NCBI GenBank assembly: GCA_047638395.1
Contig: JBLIMV010000001.1
Span: 124,001-188,000 of the forward strand
Source: CAXBCP01 sp047638395
GTDB lineage: Bacteria > Pseudomonadota > Alphaproteobacteria > MPNO01 > UBA830
Reading direction: 5' to 3'
Length of the DNA stretch: 64,000 bases
Shown here: one piece after another, positions 34,833 through 43,599 of the stretch
Position numbering within the stretch: position 1 is the first letter of the stretch
Layout: every line of letters begins with the position of its first letter
Made by a program: the position numbers and the translations under genes
The notes under the pieces: model-generated
Databases searched by the model: none
Seen by the model: only the letters and a program-made list of their open reading frames with translations
What the model was told of the DNA's origin: nothing

Positions 34833-35436
34833 AGAATAAACACCAAGGCACGAAGGACACGAAGTAATCCACCGCTGTCACCCCGGCCTTGTGCCGGGGC
34901 CCAGTCTTCGTTTCGCAGCCACTGGATCCCGGAATAAATCCGGGATGACAAAGATATCTTCTGCTTGGCGATCTTTGTGTCCTTCGTGCCTTGGTGGTTT
35001 CTCTGTCGGTGCGGCGCGATCACGCCTCCACCTGCCGCTCGGGAAGAATAAACACCAAGGCACGAAGGACACTAAGTTCACGGAGCAATCCACCGTGGAC
35101 AGACAGGATCATTCCCACAAAGGCGGGAATCTGCTTGGTGGCCTTCGTGTTCTTGGCGTCTTGGTGGTTCATCTATCCACCCGACGTCGCTCACGCCTCC
35201 ATCAGCCGTTCGGGAAGAATAAACACCAAGGCACGAAGGACACTAAGTTCACGAAGACTGACGATCCCCGAACCTGTCACCCCGGCCTTGTGCCGGGGCC
35301 CAGGCTTTGTTTCGCAGCCACTGGATACTGGCTGAGATCGCGAAGCGGACGAAGGTCAGGGATGACAATGATACCTTCTACTTGGCGATCTTGGTGTCCT
35401 TCGCGCCCTGGTGGTTTCTCTGTCAAAAGGTCACTC
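34833..35436. repeat. Composite inverted-repeat array, three units
   Basis: Three head-to-tail units of about 170-240 bases. Each opens with AATAAACACCAAGGCACGAA-GGACAC (34836, 35048, 35220) and closes with its inverse, GTCCTTCGTGCCTTGGTGGT or a variant. The core of units 1 and 3 is a family A CCCGG hairpin; that of unit 2 is a CCCACAAAGGCGGG hairpin. Units 1 and 2 end with CACGCCTCCA...GCCG, a copy of the last codons (RLMEA-stop) of the flanking racemase-family gene. This is the 624-base gap between aldolase and racemase; no gene is in it. Confidence 0.85.
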
Positions 35437-36156
35437 TCACGCCTCCATCAGCCGCCCGTAGCCCTTTGGCATCTCGTCGATGCCGAGTTTTTTCAGCGCG
35501 TGCCAGACCATTGCCTGGTTCGAGGTGACGACCGGTTTGCCGATATCGGCCTCGATTGCATCGATGGCCTCAACCGCGCGGATGGCGGTGCAGCTGAGAA
35601 AGGCGGCTTGCGATTCCGGCTCGTCCTGGTCGTTGACCCGGCGGCGCCATTCTTCGGGCTCGACGGCCAGCATCGCACCGCCGTCGCCGGTGATGCCCAG
35701 GCCGGTTTCGGACAACACATCCACCCCGTGGGATTTCAGGAAGACGACTTCGCGATCATTGGTCGCCTGAATATAGGGTGTGGTCAGGGTGATCTTTTTG
35801 GCATCGAATTTCTCGAACGCCTCGACGCAGCCCTTGGATGTCGAGGTTGCGGGCTTGCCGGTCGCGGTCTCGATGCGCTCGATAATGCCGTCATCGAAAC
35901 CCGGCGCGAACATCGATGCCGCCGTGCAGTGGAACACGATCAGGTCGACATCGGCATCGGCCAGCATGACGGCGCCGCGTTCGACATCGGCGACCATCTC
36001 GTTGATGTGTTCTTCCTCGCTCGACCGCAGGCGCAGCCGCGTCGTGTGCAGCGACACGCCGGTGGGCAGCATTTCCGTTATCTGCGGCTCGGCCGCCCGG
36101 TTGACCGAAGGCAGCAGCATGCCGATGCGGGCGCGGTCTCCATAATTTGCGGCCAT
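35437..36156 (-). CDS. Asp/Glu racemase superfamily (maleate isomerase/arylmalonate decarboxylase-like)
   Basis: 239 residues. Two-fold pseudo-symmetric racemase fold with both active Cys: FHCTAASMFAPGF near residue 76 and FLSCTAIRAVEAID near 188. N-terminal RIGMLLPSVNRAAEPQ matches maleate cis-trans isomerase and arylmalonate decarboxylase. It could isomerise maleate to fumarate at the end of a ring-cleavage route. It follows the GFA gene by 4 bases in one operon. Fragments of its 3' end recur in the downstream repeat array. Confidence 0.87.
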   Translation of the reverse strand: MAANYGDRARIGMLLPSVNRAAEPQITEMLPTGVSLHTTRLRLRSSEEEHINEMVADVERGAVMLADADVDLIVFHCTAASMFAPGFDDGIIERIETATGKPATSTSKGCVEAFEKFDAKKITLTTPYIQATNDREVVFLKSHGVDVLSETGLGITGDGGAMLAVEPEEWRRRVNDQDEPESQAAFLSCTAIRAVEAIDAIEADIGKPVVTSNQAMVWHALKKLGIDEMPKGYGRLMEA

Positions 36157-36160
36157 GGGA

Positions 36161-36598
36161 TCAGACCTTTCCGATGTAATCGGCCATGTTGGGCTGGCCG
36201 GAAATCTTGTCGATCGATGGGTCCATGGGCACCCAGGGCAGGGCGCTGTCGGCCCAGATGTTCAGCTTCACCGGTACCCAGCTCGGGTCGTCCAGCGTGC
36301 CGGCATAGATCACGCGGATCTGCGGCCGCGCGCCCGGCACGGAAAACAGCGACGTGCCGCAATCTGCGCAGAAATTCAGCGCAAGCTCATTGCCGCTATC
36401 GGCCTTGCGTGTGCGCGATGCCGGTGTGCCCTGGTCGATCACCAGGTTTTCCGCCGGTATCTGCATGTTCAGCCCGAACGCGCTGGATGTCCGGCGCTGG
36501 CATTCGGTGCAGTGGCAAAGATAAGAGATGAGCGGTTCGCTGGTCACGGTATAGCGGATCGCGCCGCAGCCGCAGCCGCCGGAATAGGGTGCTGTCAT
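36161..36598 (-). CDS. GFA family protein (CENP-V/GFA domain)
   Basis: 145 residues from the ATG at 36598 with GAGG before it. Zinc-binding GFA domain: SGGCGCGAIRYTV at the N-terminus, LCHCTECQRRTSSAFG near residue 28 and FCADCGTSLFSVPG near 78. The family is named after glutathione-dependent formaldehyde activation but most members have no proven activity. First gene of a two-gene operon with the racemase-family gene and divergent from the Rieske oxygenase at 36696. Confidence 0.9.
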   Translation of the reverse strand: MTAPYSGGCGCGAIRYTVTSEPLISYLCHCTECQRRTSSAFGLNMQIPAENLVIDQGTPASRTRKADSGNELALNFCADCGTSLFSVPGARPQIRVIYAGTLDDPSWVPVKLNIWADSALPWVPMDPSIDKISGQPNMADYIGKV

Positions 36599-36695
36599 GG
36601 GAGGCCTCTCATTGTTTGAACGAGGATATGTTTGAACCGGGATATTAGGACGCGTGGCGGCTTTACGAAAACGATTATTGAGATACACTTTGCCC

Positions 36696-37745
36696 ATGTT
36701 CATGAAAAACTGCTGGTACGTCGCGGCCTACGTGCGCGAACTGAAAGACGGCGGACCGTTTGGCCGCACCCTGCTGGGGGAGCCTGTTGTGATGTTCCGC
36801 GACAGCACCGGGCACGCCATCGCGCTGGAAGACCGCTGCTGTCACCGGCACCTGCCGCTGTCGCTGGGTCAGGTCGCGGGCGACCGGGTGCAGTGCGGCT
36901 ATCACGGGCTCGAATTCGATTCCTCGGGCACCTGCGTTGCCGTGCCGGGCCAGTCCAAGGTGCCGCCGGGGGCTGCCGTGACAGCCTTTCCGCTGGTCGA
37001 GAAATACGGCTTTTTGTGGATCTGGATGGGCGAGGTGGCCCTGGCCGATGAAGCGCTGCTGCCGGACTGGTGGTGGGTGGATGATCCGGGCTGGGCGCAT
37101 AATCCCGGCGCATTCCTGCACATACAGTGCAATTACGAGCTGATCACCGACAATCTGCTGGACCTGTCGCATCTGGGCTACGTGCACGCGCGCACCCTCG
37201 GCAATGACGCGATCATCGATTTTCCGGTGAAGACCGAACGGCTGGCGGACCGGGTGCGCATGTCGCGCTGGATACAGGACCGCCCGCCACCGCCTTTGTT
37301 CAAAACCGGTGGCAGGTTCGACGGCACTGTCGACCGCTGGCAGATCGTCGAGACGCACGCGCCGGCGCATACGGTCGTCTATGCCGGGTGCGGGCCGGTC
37401 GGCGCCGGTGAATTTGGCGGGCGGACCGAATATGACGACGGCATTCACATCCGTGCGCTCAACGCGCCGACGCCGGAGACCGAGGAGTCCACGTTCTATT
37501 TCTATGCCCATGTGTGGGATTTCCGCATCCACGATGCCGATTGGAAACAGCAGATGTATGACGGCTTCCTGATGACGTTCATGGAAGATGTCGACATTCT
37601 CGAAGCCCAGCAGGCGTCCTTGATGCGCGATCCGGACCGGCCGCTGATCGATCTCAACGTAGATGGGCCGGGGCTTGCGGCGCGGCGCATGGTGGCCGAA
37701 GGGATCGCAGCTGAACAGGGTGATCAGACGGTTGCGGCCCAATAG
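36696..37745 (+). CDS. Rieske aromatic oxygenase (VanA-like), copy 1
   Basis: 349 residues. Start MFMKNCWYVAAYVREL chosen by match to the next gene (MFLKNAWYVGAWDTEI). Rieske [2Fe-2S] site: CCHRHLPLSLGQVAGDRVQC, then GYH (C-x-H ... C-x2-H) near residues 45-67. Mononuclear iron site: DNLLDLSHLGYVHARTLG near 150 with two His and a later Asp. VanA-type oxygenases demethylate or hydroxylate aromatic acids and need a reductase (VanB); none is in the window. Forms an operon with copy 2, 48 bases apart. Confidence 0.9.
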   Translation: MFMKNCWYVAAYVRELKDGGPFGRTLLGEPVVMFRDSTGHAIALEDRCCHRHLPLSLGQVAGDRVQCGYHGLEFDSSGTCVAVPGQSKVPPGAAVTAFPLVEKYGFLWIWMGEVALADEALLPDWWWVDDPGWAHNPGAFLHIQCNYELITDNLLDLSHLGYVHARTLGNDAIIDFPVKTERLADRVRMSRWIQDRPPPPLFKTGGRFDGTVDRWQIVETHAPAHTVVYAGCGPVGAGEFGGRTEYDDGIHIRALNAPTPETEESTFYFYAHVWDFRIHDADWKQQMYDGFLMTFMEDVDILEAQQASLMRDPDRPLIDLNVDGPGLAARRMVAEGIAAEQGDQTVAAQ

Positions 37746-37793
37746 CGGAAAGCGCTAAACATTAGATATCTAAGCGATAGGGAGTGAAATCAG

Positions 37794-38852
37794 ATGTTTC
37801 TTAAAAACGCATGGTATGTCGGGGCCTGGGATACAGAAATCGGCCGCCAGAGCCTGCTGCGGCGCACGCTGCTGAACGAGCCCGTGGTGTTCTACCGCAC
37901 CGAAGACGGCACGCCGGTGGCACTTGAAGACAAGTGCGCCCATCGCCACGCGCCGCTCTCCGAAGGCAAGCTGGTCGGTGATGCGATCCAGTGCCCGTAT
38001 CACGGGCTTGAATACAACGCCGCGGGCGATTGCGTCCGCGTGCCGGGCCAATCCAACGTGCCGCCGGGCTGCCGGGTGCGCTCCTATCCTGTCGTTGAGC
38101 GCAATCACTGGATCTGGCTGTGGATGGGCGATCCGGCGCTGGCCAATCCCGACGATATCGAGGATTTCCACTGGATGGACGATCCCGCATGGCGCGCCAA
38201 GGGCGAACTGATGCACCTGAAAGCGGATTACAAGCTGCTGGTCGAGAACCTGCTCGACCTGTCGCATCTGTCCTATATCCACGCGACGACGCTGGGCACC
38301 AGTGCGGTTGCCGAAACGCCGATGTCGGTCGACCGGAGTGATGCCCACGTCACGGTAACGCGCTGGGTGATGGATTCGACCCCGCCGCCGTTCTTTGAGA
38401 AAGCCGGCGGATTTGCACCGGATGAGCATGTCGATCGCTGGCAGCACATTAAGTGGACGCCGCCGGCCTTCGTGCGGCTCGACGTCGGTGCGGCCAAGGC
38501 AGGCACAGGCGCCATCGATGGTGACCGCAGCCAGGGCATCACCATGCGGAACCTCAACGCGATTACGCCGGAAACCGACAAGACCACCCATTACTTCTGG
38601 GCGCAGGCACATGATTTCCGCATCGATGAGCCATGGATCACCGACCTGCTGGTCGCCAATATCCACGAAGCGTTCCTCGAGGATCTGGAGATCATCGGTC
38701 TGCAGCAGGAAAACATCGATTCCGGCACGACGCAGCCGCGTATCGACATCAACCACGATGGCGGCGGGCTCCAGGCGATCCGCACATTGGAGGCGATGAT
38801 CGAGGCCGAGAACGACCCGGGGTCCGGTCAGACGGCGCAGGCTGCAGAATAG
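37794..38852 (+). CDS. Rieske aromatic oxygenase (VanA-like), copy 2
   Basis: 352 residues. Rieske site CAHRHAPLSEGKLVGDAIQC, then PYH, near residues 46-69; iron site ENLLDLSHLSYIHATTLG near 150 with the two His ligands. Closer to canonical vanillate O-demethylase VanA than copy 1. GGGAGTG precedes the ATG. The two copies share the fold and many motifs but are clearly diverged, so probably have different aromatic substrates. A strong terminator follows. Confidence 0.92.
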   Translation: MFLKNAWYVGAWDTEIGRQSLLRRTLLNEPVVFYRTEDGTPVALEDKCAHRHAPLSEGKLVGDAIQCPYHGLEYNAAGDCVRVPGQSNVPPGCRVRSYPVVERNHWIWLWMGDPALANPDDIEDFHWMDDPAWRAKGELMHLKADYKLLVENLLDLSHLSYIHATTLGTSAVAETPMSVDRSDAHVTVTRWVMDSTPPPFFEKAGGFAPDEHVDRWQHIKWTPPAFVRLDVGAAKAGTGAIDGDRSQGITMRNLNAITPETDKTTHYFWAQAHDFRIDEPWITDLLVANIHEAFLEDLEIIGLQQENIDSGTTQPRIDINHDGGGLQAIRTLEAMIEAENDPGSGQTAQAAE

Positions 38853-38869
38853 GCAGCAAGATTGAGACA

Positions 38870-38900
38870 AAAAAGGGCCCCGTTAACGGGGCCCTTTTTC
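38870..38900. terminator. Bidirectional terminator
   Basis: Perfect palindrome GGGCCCCGTTAACGGGGCCC flanked by A and T runs, between the Rieske operon (+) and a PEP-CTERM-like gene (-). Confidence 0.92.
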
Positions 38901-38919
38901 TATTGATGATACCGGCGTG

Positions 38920-39813
38920 TCAGTTCCATTTGCGCTGACGGGTAACGCCGAGACCTGCGAGTGCCAGCCCGAAAATGGCGAGCATGCCCGGTGCGTTAAC
39001 CTGTACCGGGTTTTCCGAGGCAAAGAATTCGGTACGGGTGAACGCTTCGCCGTCAAACGCGGTGGACACACCGTTTAGCGTCTCAAACGTCAGTCCGGCG
39101 AGCGCGCCGCTATCGCCGATATCGATGCTGCCCCCATCGACATAGGCATATGAGGCTGTAATGCCGGAGCTGGGCGTGGCACGGGTCAACACCAGCAGGA
39201 TCTGATCGTGGCCGGATTGCAGCGTGTCGGCGTCGAGGTTTGTGATCGTGCCCGCCGTGAGATCGATATCGGCAAAACTGACGTTGAAATTACCCGTTGT
39301 CGTGCGGCGCACTGAGAGCTGTGACCGGTCGTTCCCAAGATTTGATAACCCCAGTGAATCGCCAATACGAATGCCATAGCTGCCAGGTTCGTCCAGTGTG
39401 GAGGAAAGGTCGAACAGGCCCCGGACCTCGAATGCGTCGTCGTTTTTCAGGCCGATGATCAGGTTGTTGGGGTCAATGTTCGAATTGACCCGTGCGCGGC
39501 TCAGCGTCAGCGGATTTCCGCTGATAAGACTTGTCGTGTTTGACCCGTTGATAGAATTCGCATTTGCCCGGCCACCGGATTCGGACCAACCACCGATGGT
39601 GCTGTAGCTAACCGGTGCCGTTCCATTGCCAAACACGCTCTCGCTGCTCGGCGGGGCGACATTGTCCGAGAACGTGTCGTCGACATACTGGTTGCCGTTC
39701 TTTTGGATATAAAACTGATCAATGGTGATGTTATAGGCGGCGGCACTTCCTGCCATGCCCAGTGAAATGGCGGCTGTAAAGACAGCCAGATAACCGAAAT
39801 TCCGTACTTTCAT
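38920..39813 (-). CDS. PEP-CTERM-like exported protein
   Basis: 297 residues. Signal peptide MKVRNFGYLAVFTAAISLGM ending SAAA; a long Ser/Asn/Thr/Gly-rich beta-type body (residues 26-270); C-terminus VQVNAPGMLAIFGLALAGLG plus VTRQRKWN. The tail has the right hydrophobic helix and basic end but N-A-P in place of V-P-E-P, so recognition by exosortase is less certain than for the other family members here. No Cys. Function unknown. Confidence 0.72.
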   Translation of the reverse strand: MKVRNFGYLAVFTAAISLGMAGSAAAYNITIDQFYIQKNGNQYVDDTFSDNVAPPSSESVFGNGTAPVSYSTIGGWSESGGRANANSINGSNTTSLISGNPLTLSRARVNSNIDPNNLIIGLKNDDAFEVRGLFDLSSTLDEPGSYGIRIGDSLGLSNLGNDRSQLSVRRTTTGNFNVSFADIDLTAGTITNLDADTLQSGHDQILLVLTRATPSSGITASYAYVDGGSIDIGDSGALAGLTFETLNGVSTAFDGEAFTRTEFFASENPVQVNAPGMLAIFGLALAGLGVTRQRKWN

Positions 39814-39998
39814 CCTTTGACGCTCCCGTTTTCAGAGCAATATGTACAATTTCCCCCTGGTTGTGTTGCGCCAACCCTTTTGCAATCCCAAAAATCCAAC
39901 AAAGATGCGTCCAAGTCAAATGACAATGCGGCTATAGTTAACGAAGTTTCAAATAATGAAGAACGTGCGCGTAGTCCGTAACGCGCATCACACAAAAA

Positions 39999-40032
39999 AA
40001 CCGGGCCCCAATATGGGGTCCGGTTCTTTTTT
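39999..40032. terminator. Terminator between PEP-CTERM-like gene region and the BI-1 gene
   Basis: Stem AACCGGGCCCC / GGGGTCCGGTT (one mismatch) with a 5-base loop, A run on one side and T run on the other. Just past the stop of the BI-1 family gene (-). Confidence 0.85.
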
Positions 40033-40053
40033 AGCGCTCAGTGCCGGGACAAA

Positions 40054-40812
40054 TCAGCGGCGGTCGCCGAAGAGATGCAGCAGCATGATGAACAGATTGA
40101 TGAAGTCGAGATACAGCCGCAGCGCACCTGAAATGGCGAGCTTGCCCTGGGTGTCTTCGTCCAGGTGCTCGGCATACTCGTTCTTGATGCTCTGTGTGTC
40201 GTAAGCCGTGAGGCCGACAAAGACCAGAACGCCGATGACCGAGATCCCGAACTGCAGCGCGGAGCTGCCGATAAACATGTTCACGATCGACGCGATGATA
40301 ATGCCGATCAGACCCATGAACAGGAACGAGCCCATGCCCGTCAGGTCTTTCTTCGTGGTGTAGCCCCAGATGCTCATCGCCGCGAACGTACCCGCCGTGA
40401 TGAAGAATACCCGGGCGACGCTGGCACCGGTAAACTGGATCAGAATAACCGCGAAGGAAACGCCCATAAGTGCAGCGTAGAGCCAGAAGACCGCCTGCGC
40501 CGTCGATTGCTTGAGGACGTGGATCCGTGCACTCAGGAAGAACACCAGGCCAAGCGGCGCCAGCATCACGACCCATTTGAGCGGCGAGCCGAACAGCGTC
40601 TGGCCGAGGCTGGTATAGGCGATGAGCTGGCCCGCCTCGTTCGTCACAAACGACATCTGCGAGATTAGAATCGCGAAAATGCCCGTCAGTGCGAGGCCGG
40701 ACGCCATGTAGTTATAGACCCGCAGCATATGTGCGCGGAGGCCGGCATCGAATTCCGCCTGATCGATGGAGCGTGAGCCGGTATAAATCGTTTTTTCGTT
40801 TCCGAAAGCCAT
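40054..40812 (-). CDS. Bax inhibitor-1/YccA family membrane protein
   Basis: 252 residues from the ATG at 40812 with GAAAGGA upstream. Seven hydrophobic helices (about residues 30-245) and the C-terminal DFINLFIMLLHLFGDRR typical of the TMBIM/YccA family; conserved Asp pair region LTAYDTQSIKNEY near 205. Inner membrane; family members are linked to FtsH protease control or ion leak. Monocistronic. Confidence 0.93.
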   Translation of the reverse strand: MAFGNEKTIYTGSRSIDQAEFDAGLRAHMLRVYNYMASGLALTGIFAILISQMSFVTNEAGQLIAYTSLGQTLFGSPLKWVVMLAPLGLVFFLSARIHVLKQSTAQAVFWLYAALMGVSFAVILIQFTGASVARVFFITAGTFAAMSIWGYTTKKDLTGMGSFLFMGLIGIIIASIVNMFIGSSALQFGISVIGVLVFVGLTAYDTQSIKNEYAEHLDEDTQGKLAISGALRLYLDFINLFIMLLHLFGDRR

Positions 40813-40971
40813 GTCAGATCCTTTCAAGACCCGATTGTTAAACCCTGACAGGAATATGGGGTGCTATCGACTCGAAATCAACCGGAACCCGTTGAAATCC
40901 CCGACGAAAATCTCGCTAAAATCGGGGACATGATTAACAAAAGTTAATGTTCTGGAAGATGTCCTGGAGGC

Positions 40972-41046
40972 GTCATCCCCGCGCAGGCGGGGATCTCCTT
41001 GTCCGTGGGCCGGTCGCCTTGAGATTCCCGCCTGCGCGGGAATGAC
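40972..41046. repeat. Intergenic hairpin repeat, family C copy 2
   Basis: GTCATCCCCGCGCAGGCGGG-GATCTCC then, 21 bases on, GAGATTCCCGCCTGCGCGGG-AATGAC. Inverse layout relative to copy 1 at 31091-31200. Confidence 0.8.
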
Positions 41047-41050
41047 GAAA

Positions 41051-41094
41051 TAGCCGGCTACTCGTTTCTTAATAGCCGGCTACTCGTTTCTTAA
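41051..41094. repeat. 22-bp exact tandem duplication at the permease 3' end
   Basis: TAGCCGGCTACTCGTTTCTT followed by AA, twice in a row (41051-41072, 41073-41094). The right copy contains the last codons (LLRNE) and stop of the FtsX-type permease; the left copy is a non-coding echo of them. Confidence 0.9.
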
Positions 41095-43599
41095 TAAAGG
41101 TGCGGCTTTTTGGCCCAATGCCCGCCAGGTGCCGTAGAATCCGAGCGCCAGCGTCACCACGATGGCGATACCCGCGGCGGCGGCGACCGCGAACGGATCG
41201 AAGCTGAACTCGAACTTCATCACTTCGGTGACCACGGCCCAGGCGGCGATCGAGCCGATTACGGACGCGATCAGCGCCGTTACCAGGCCCAGCAACCCGT
41301 ATTCCAGTAACAGCGTGCCCATGATCCGCCGTCGCGTGGCCCCGAGTACCTTCAGGACGACGGAATCGTATACCCGCCGGCGGTGACCGGCAGCGACAGC
41401 ACCTGCCAGGACCAACGTGCCCGCGATAATCGCAATTCCAGCCGTCATCCGGATGGCGAGGCCCAGCTTGCCGAGGAAGCCGTTGACGGTTTCCAGCACG
41501 TCGCGCACGCGGATGGTAGTGACGTTGGGGAAGGCGGCGGCAACCGCGGTCTCAATATCCGCCTCGCGCGCCGGGTCGGCATGAACGGTTGCCAGGTGAG
41601 TCTGTGGCGCATTCTCGAGCAGGCCCGGGGAGAACATGAACAGGAAGTTCATCCGCAGTGTGCCCCAGCGGACATCGCGCAGGTTGGCGACCTCGCCGGT
41701 AATATTGCGCCCCAGTATGTTGATGGTGATCGTATCGCCAATCCCGAGCCCGAGTGCGGCGGCCGAGCTTGCCGACACCGAGACAAGCTGCGGTCCCTTG
41801 TAATCCGTCGGCCACCAGTCACCGGCAACCAGGGTTTCGCCTTCGGGCTGTGCCCGCGCCCAGGTCACACCGCGGTCGCCCCGCAGAATCCACCGGCCGT
41901 TCTCTGCAACATTCTCGGATTTTGCGGTCTCGCCGTTGAGCCGGGTGACGCGGCCGCGCAGCATCGGGGTGCGGCGCATCTCGCGGAATCCGGCGACGCC
42001 AGAGACGGTTTTTTCGAACGCGGCGACCTGGTCGTTCTGGATATCGATAAAGAAATAGCCGGGTGCGCGTTCGGGCAGGCTTTTGGTGATCTGGTTGCCA
42101 AGATTGGATTCGATCAGTGCCACGGTGACCAGCACCGTCAGCCCGAGGCCGAGCGACATCACGACACTGCCGGTGGGCGCACCGGGCCGGTGCAGGTTGG
42201 CGAGTGCCAGGCGCAGCCCGGTCCCGCCGACGCTACCGACCAGTTTCGCCGCGCGGGCGATCAGGATTCCTGCAATGCCGAACAGGGCCATGGCAACTGC
42301 CGACCCGGCAACGAAATACATCGCGATGACGCGGCTGGAGGCGGTCTCGATGGCGAGCACCGCCAGCGCTGCGAGCAGAATGACGGTGGCGACGACGAAC
42401 GGCCAGCGCGGCACGCCGCGGAACCGCGCGATCGAATCACGGAACAAGCCGGCGGCGGGCAGATCGCAGGCACGGGCAATCGGCCAGATCGAGAACGCCA
42501 GCGCTGTCAGAATGCCGAATGCGGTCGCCAGGATCAGCGGTTGTGAATAGATGCCGATCCGCGCGACCAGCGGCAAGGCGTCCCGCAGCAGGTCCGCCAC
42601 GGCCGCAGGTGCGAGCCCGCCGACCAGCAGTCCGATGGCGATACCGACAAGGGCCATCGCCATGATCTGGATCAGATAGGCGCCGAAGATCAGTCCCGAT
42701 GACGCGCCGATACATTTGAGTGTCGCAATGGTCTGCATTTTGCCGGCGAGAAAATCGCGGACAGCATTGCTGACACCGACCCCGCCGACCAGCAGGGCTG
42801 TCAGACCGACCAGGGTCATGAACAGTGTCGTGCGGTTTATAAAGCGTTCGATGACCGGCGATGCGTTGCTGCGGTCGCGGACGACCCATTGGGCATCGGG
42901 GAAGGATGCGTCGAGCCCCGTTTTCCAGGATTTGAGCGTCGCCGGGTCGTTCAGCCGGATGCGATAGAAATACCAGACCTGGCTGCCCGGCCGGACAAGC
43001 CCGCTGTCGCTGACCGAGGCGGCGGCGGCCATGAAGCGCGGGCCCAGCTGCAACGTGCGCGCACCGGATATCCGGTCGGGCTCGCGGTCGATGGTGCCGC
43101 GTACCTCGTAAGTCGCCTCACCGATAAGGATTTTTCCGCCGACCTCGATCCCCAGCCGCGTCAGCAGCGCGGTGTCGACGACGGCGCCCCAGACGCCGTC
43201 GCGCTTGGCGAACAGGTCCGGCATCGGCGCGGCAGGAGACGTCTCGAGCGCGCCAAAAAGCGGATAGGCGTTATCCACCATCTTCATTTCAACCAGCGAG
43301 CGCTTGCCGCCTGCGGCGGCGCGCGCCATCGAGCGCAGATAGACCACGCGGGAGACATCGGCGGATTTTTCAAGAAAGGCGCGTTCGGCGGGCGAGACAT
43401 CGCGTTGCGTCATCCGCAGCGCCGCATCGCCGCCGAGCAGGATGGCGCCGTCTTCTTCAAGCCCCGCGATCACCGATGATGCGATCGATCCGACCGCCGC
43501 AATCGCGGCAACACCAAGTGCCAGGCACGCCAGAAAGACGCGAAAGCCTTTGAGGCCGCCGCGTAGTTCACGCCGGGCAATACGAAAGGCGTTGGTCAC
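41080..43599 (-). CDS. ABC transporter permease, FtsX/MacB type (YbbP-like)
   Basis: 839 residues from a GTG at 43599 that overlaps the ATPase stop (GTGA). Ten or so transmembrane helices: one at residues 15-45, two FtsX blocks near 255-400 and 715-830, with large extracytoplasmic MacB-type domains between. Matches E. coli YbbP in size. Together with the ATPase and the divergent tesA-like gene this is the conserved ybbP-ybbA/tesA arrangement. Likely a mechanotransmitting complex or lipoprotein/lipid-related exporter in the inner membrane; substrate unknown. Confidence 0.9.
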   Translation of the reverse strand: MTNAFRIARRELRGGLKGFRVFLACLALGVAAIAAVGSIASSVIAGLEEDGAILLGGDAALRMTQRDVSPAERAFLEKSADVSRVVYLRSMARAAAGGKRSLVEMKMVDNAYPLFGALETSPAAPMPDLFAKRDGVWGAVVDTALLTRLGIEVGGKILIGEATYEVRGTIDREPDRISGARTLQLGPRFMAAAASVSDSGLVRPGSQVWYFYRIRLNDPATLKSWKTGLDASFPDAQWVVRDRSNASPVIERFINRTTLFMTLVGLTALLVGGVGVSNAVRDFLAGKMQTIATLKCIGASSGLIFGAYLIQIMAMALVGIAIGLLVGGLAPAAVADLLRDALPLVARIGIYSQPLILATAFGILTALAFSIWPIARACDLPAAGLFRDSIARFRGVPRWPFVVATVILLAALAVLAIETASSRVIAMYFVAGSAVAMALFGIAGILIARAAKLVGSVGGTGLRLALANLHRPGAPTGSVVMSLGLGLTVLVTVALIESNLGNQITKSLPERAPGYFFIDIQNDQVAAFEKTVSGVAGFREMRRTPMLRGRVTRLNGETAKSENVAENGRWILRGDRGVTWARAQPEGETLVAGDWWPTDYKGPQLVSVSASSAAALGLGIGDTITINILGRNITGEVANLRDVRWGTLRMNFLFMFSPGLLENAPQTHLATVHADPAREADIETAVAAAFPNVTTIRVRDVLETVNGFLGKLGLAIRMTAGIAIIAGTLVLAGAVAAGHRRRVYDSVVLKVLGATRRRIMGTLLLEYGLLGLVTALIASVIGSIAAWAVVTEVMKFEFSFDPFAVAAAAGIAIVVTLALGFYGTWRALGQKAAPLLRNE

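Noticed and set aside
34833..35436. Spaced repeats that could suggest a CRISPR array
   Set aside because: Only three units of unequal length, inverted internal structure, no regular short spacers and no cas genes.
34891..36531. 546-residue open frame on the plus strand across the repeat array and the racemase and GFA genes
   Set aside because: It runs antisense through two well-supported genes and through intergenic repeats; the translation is Arg/Gly-rich with no family resemblance.
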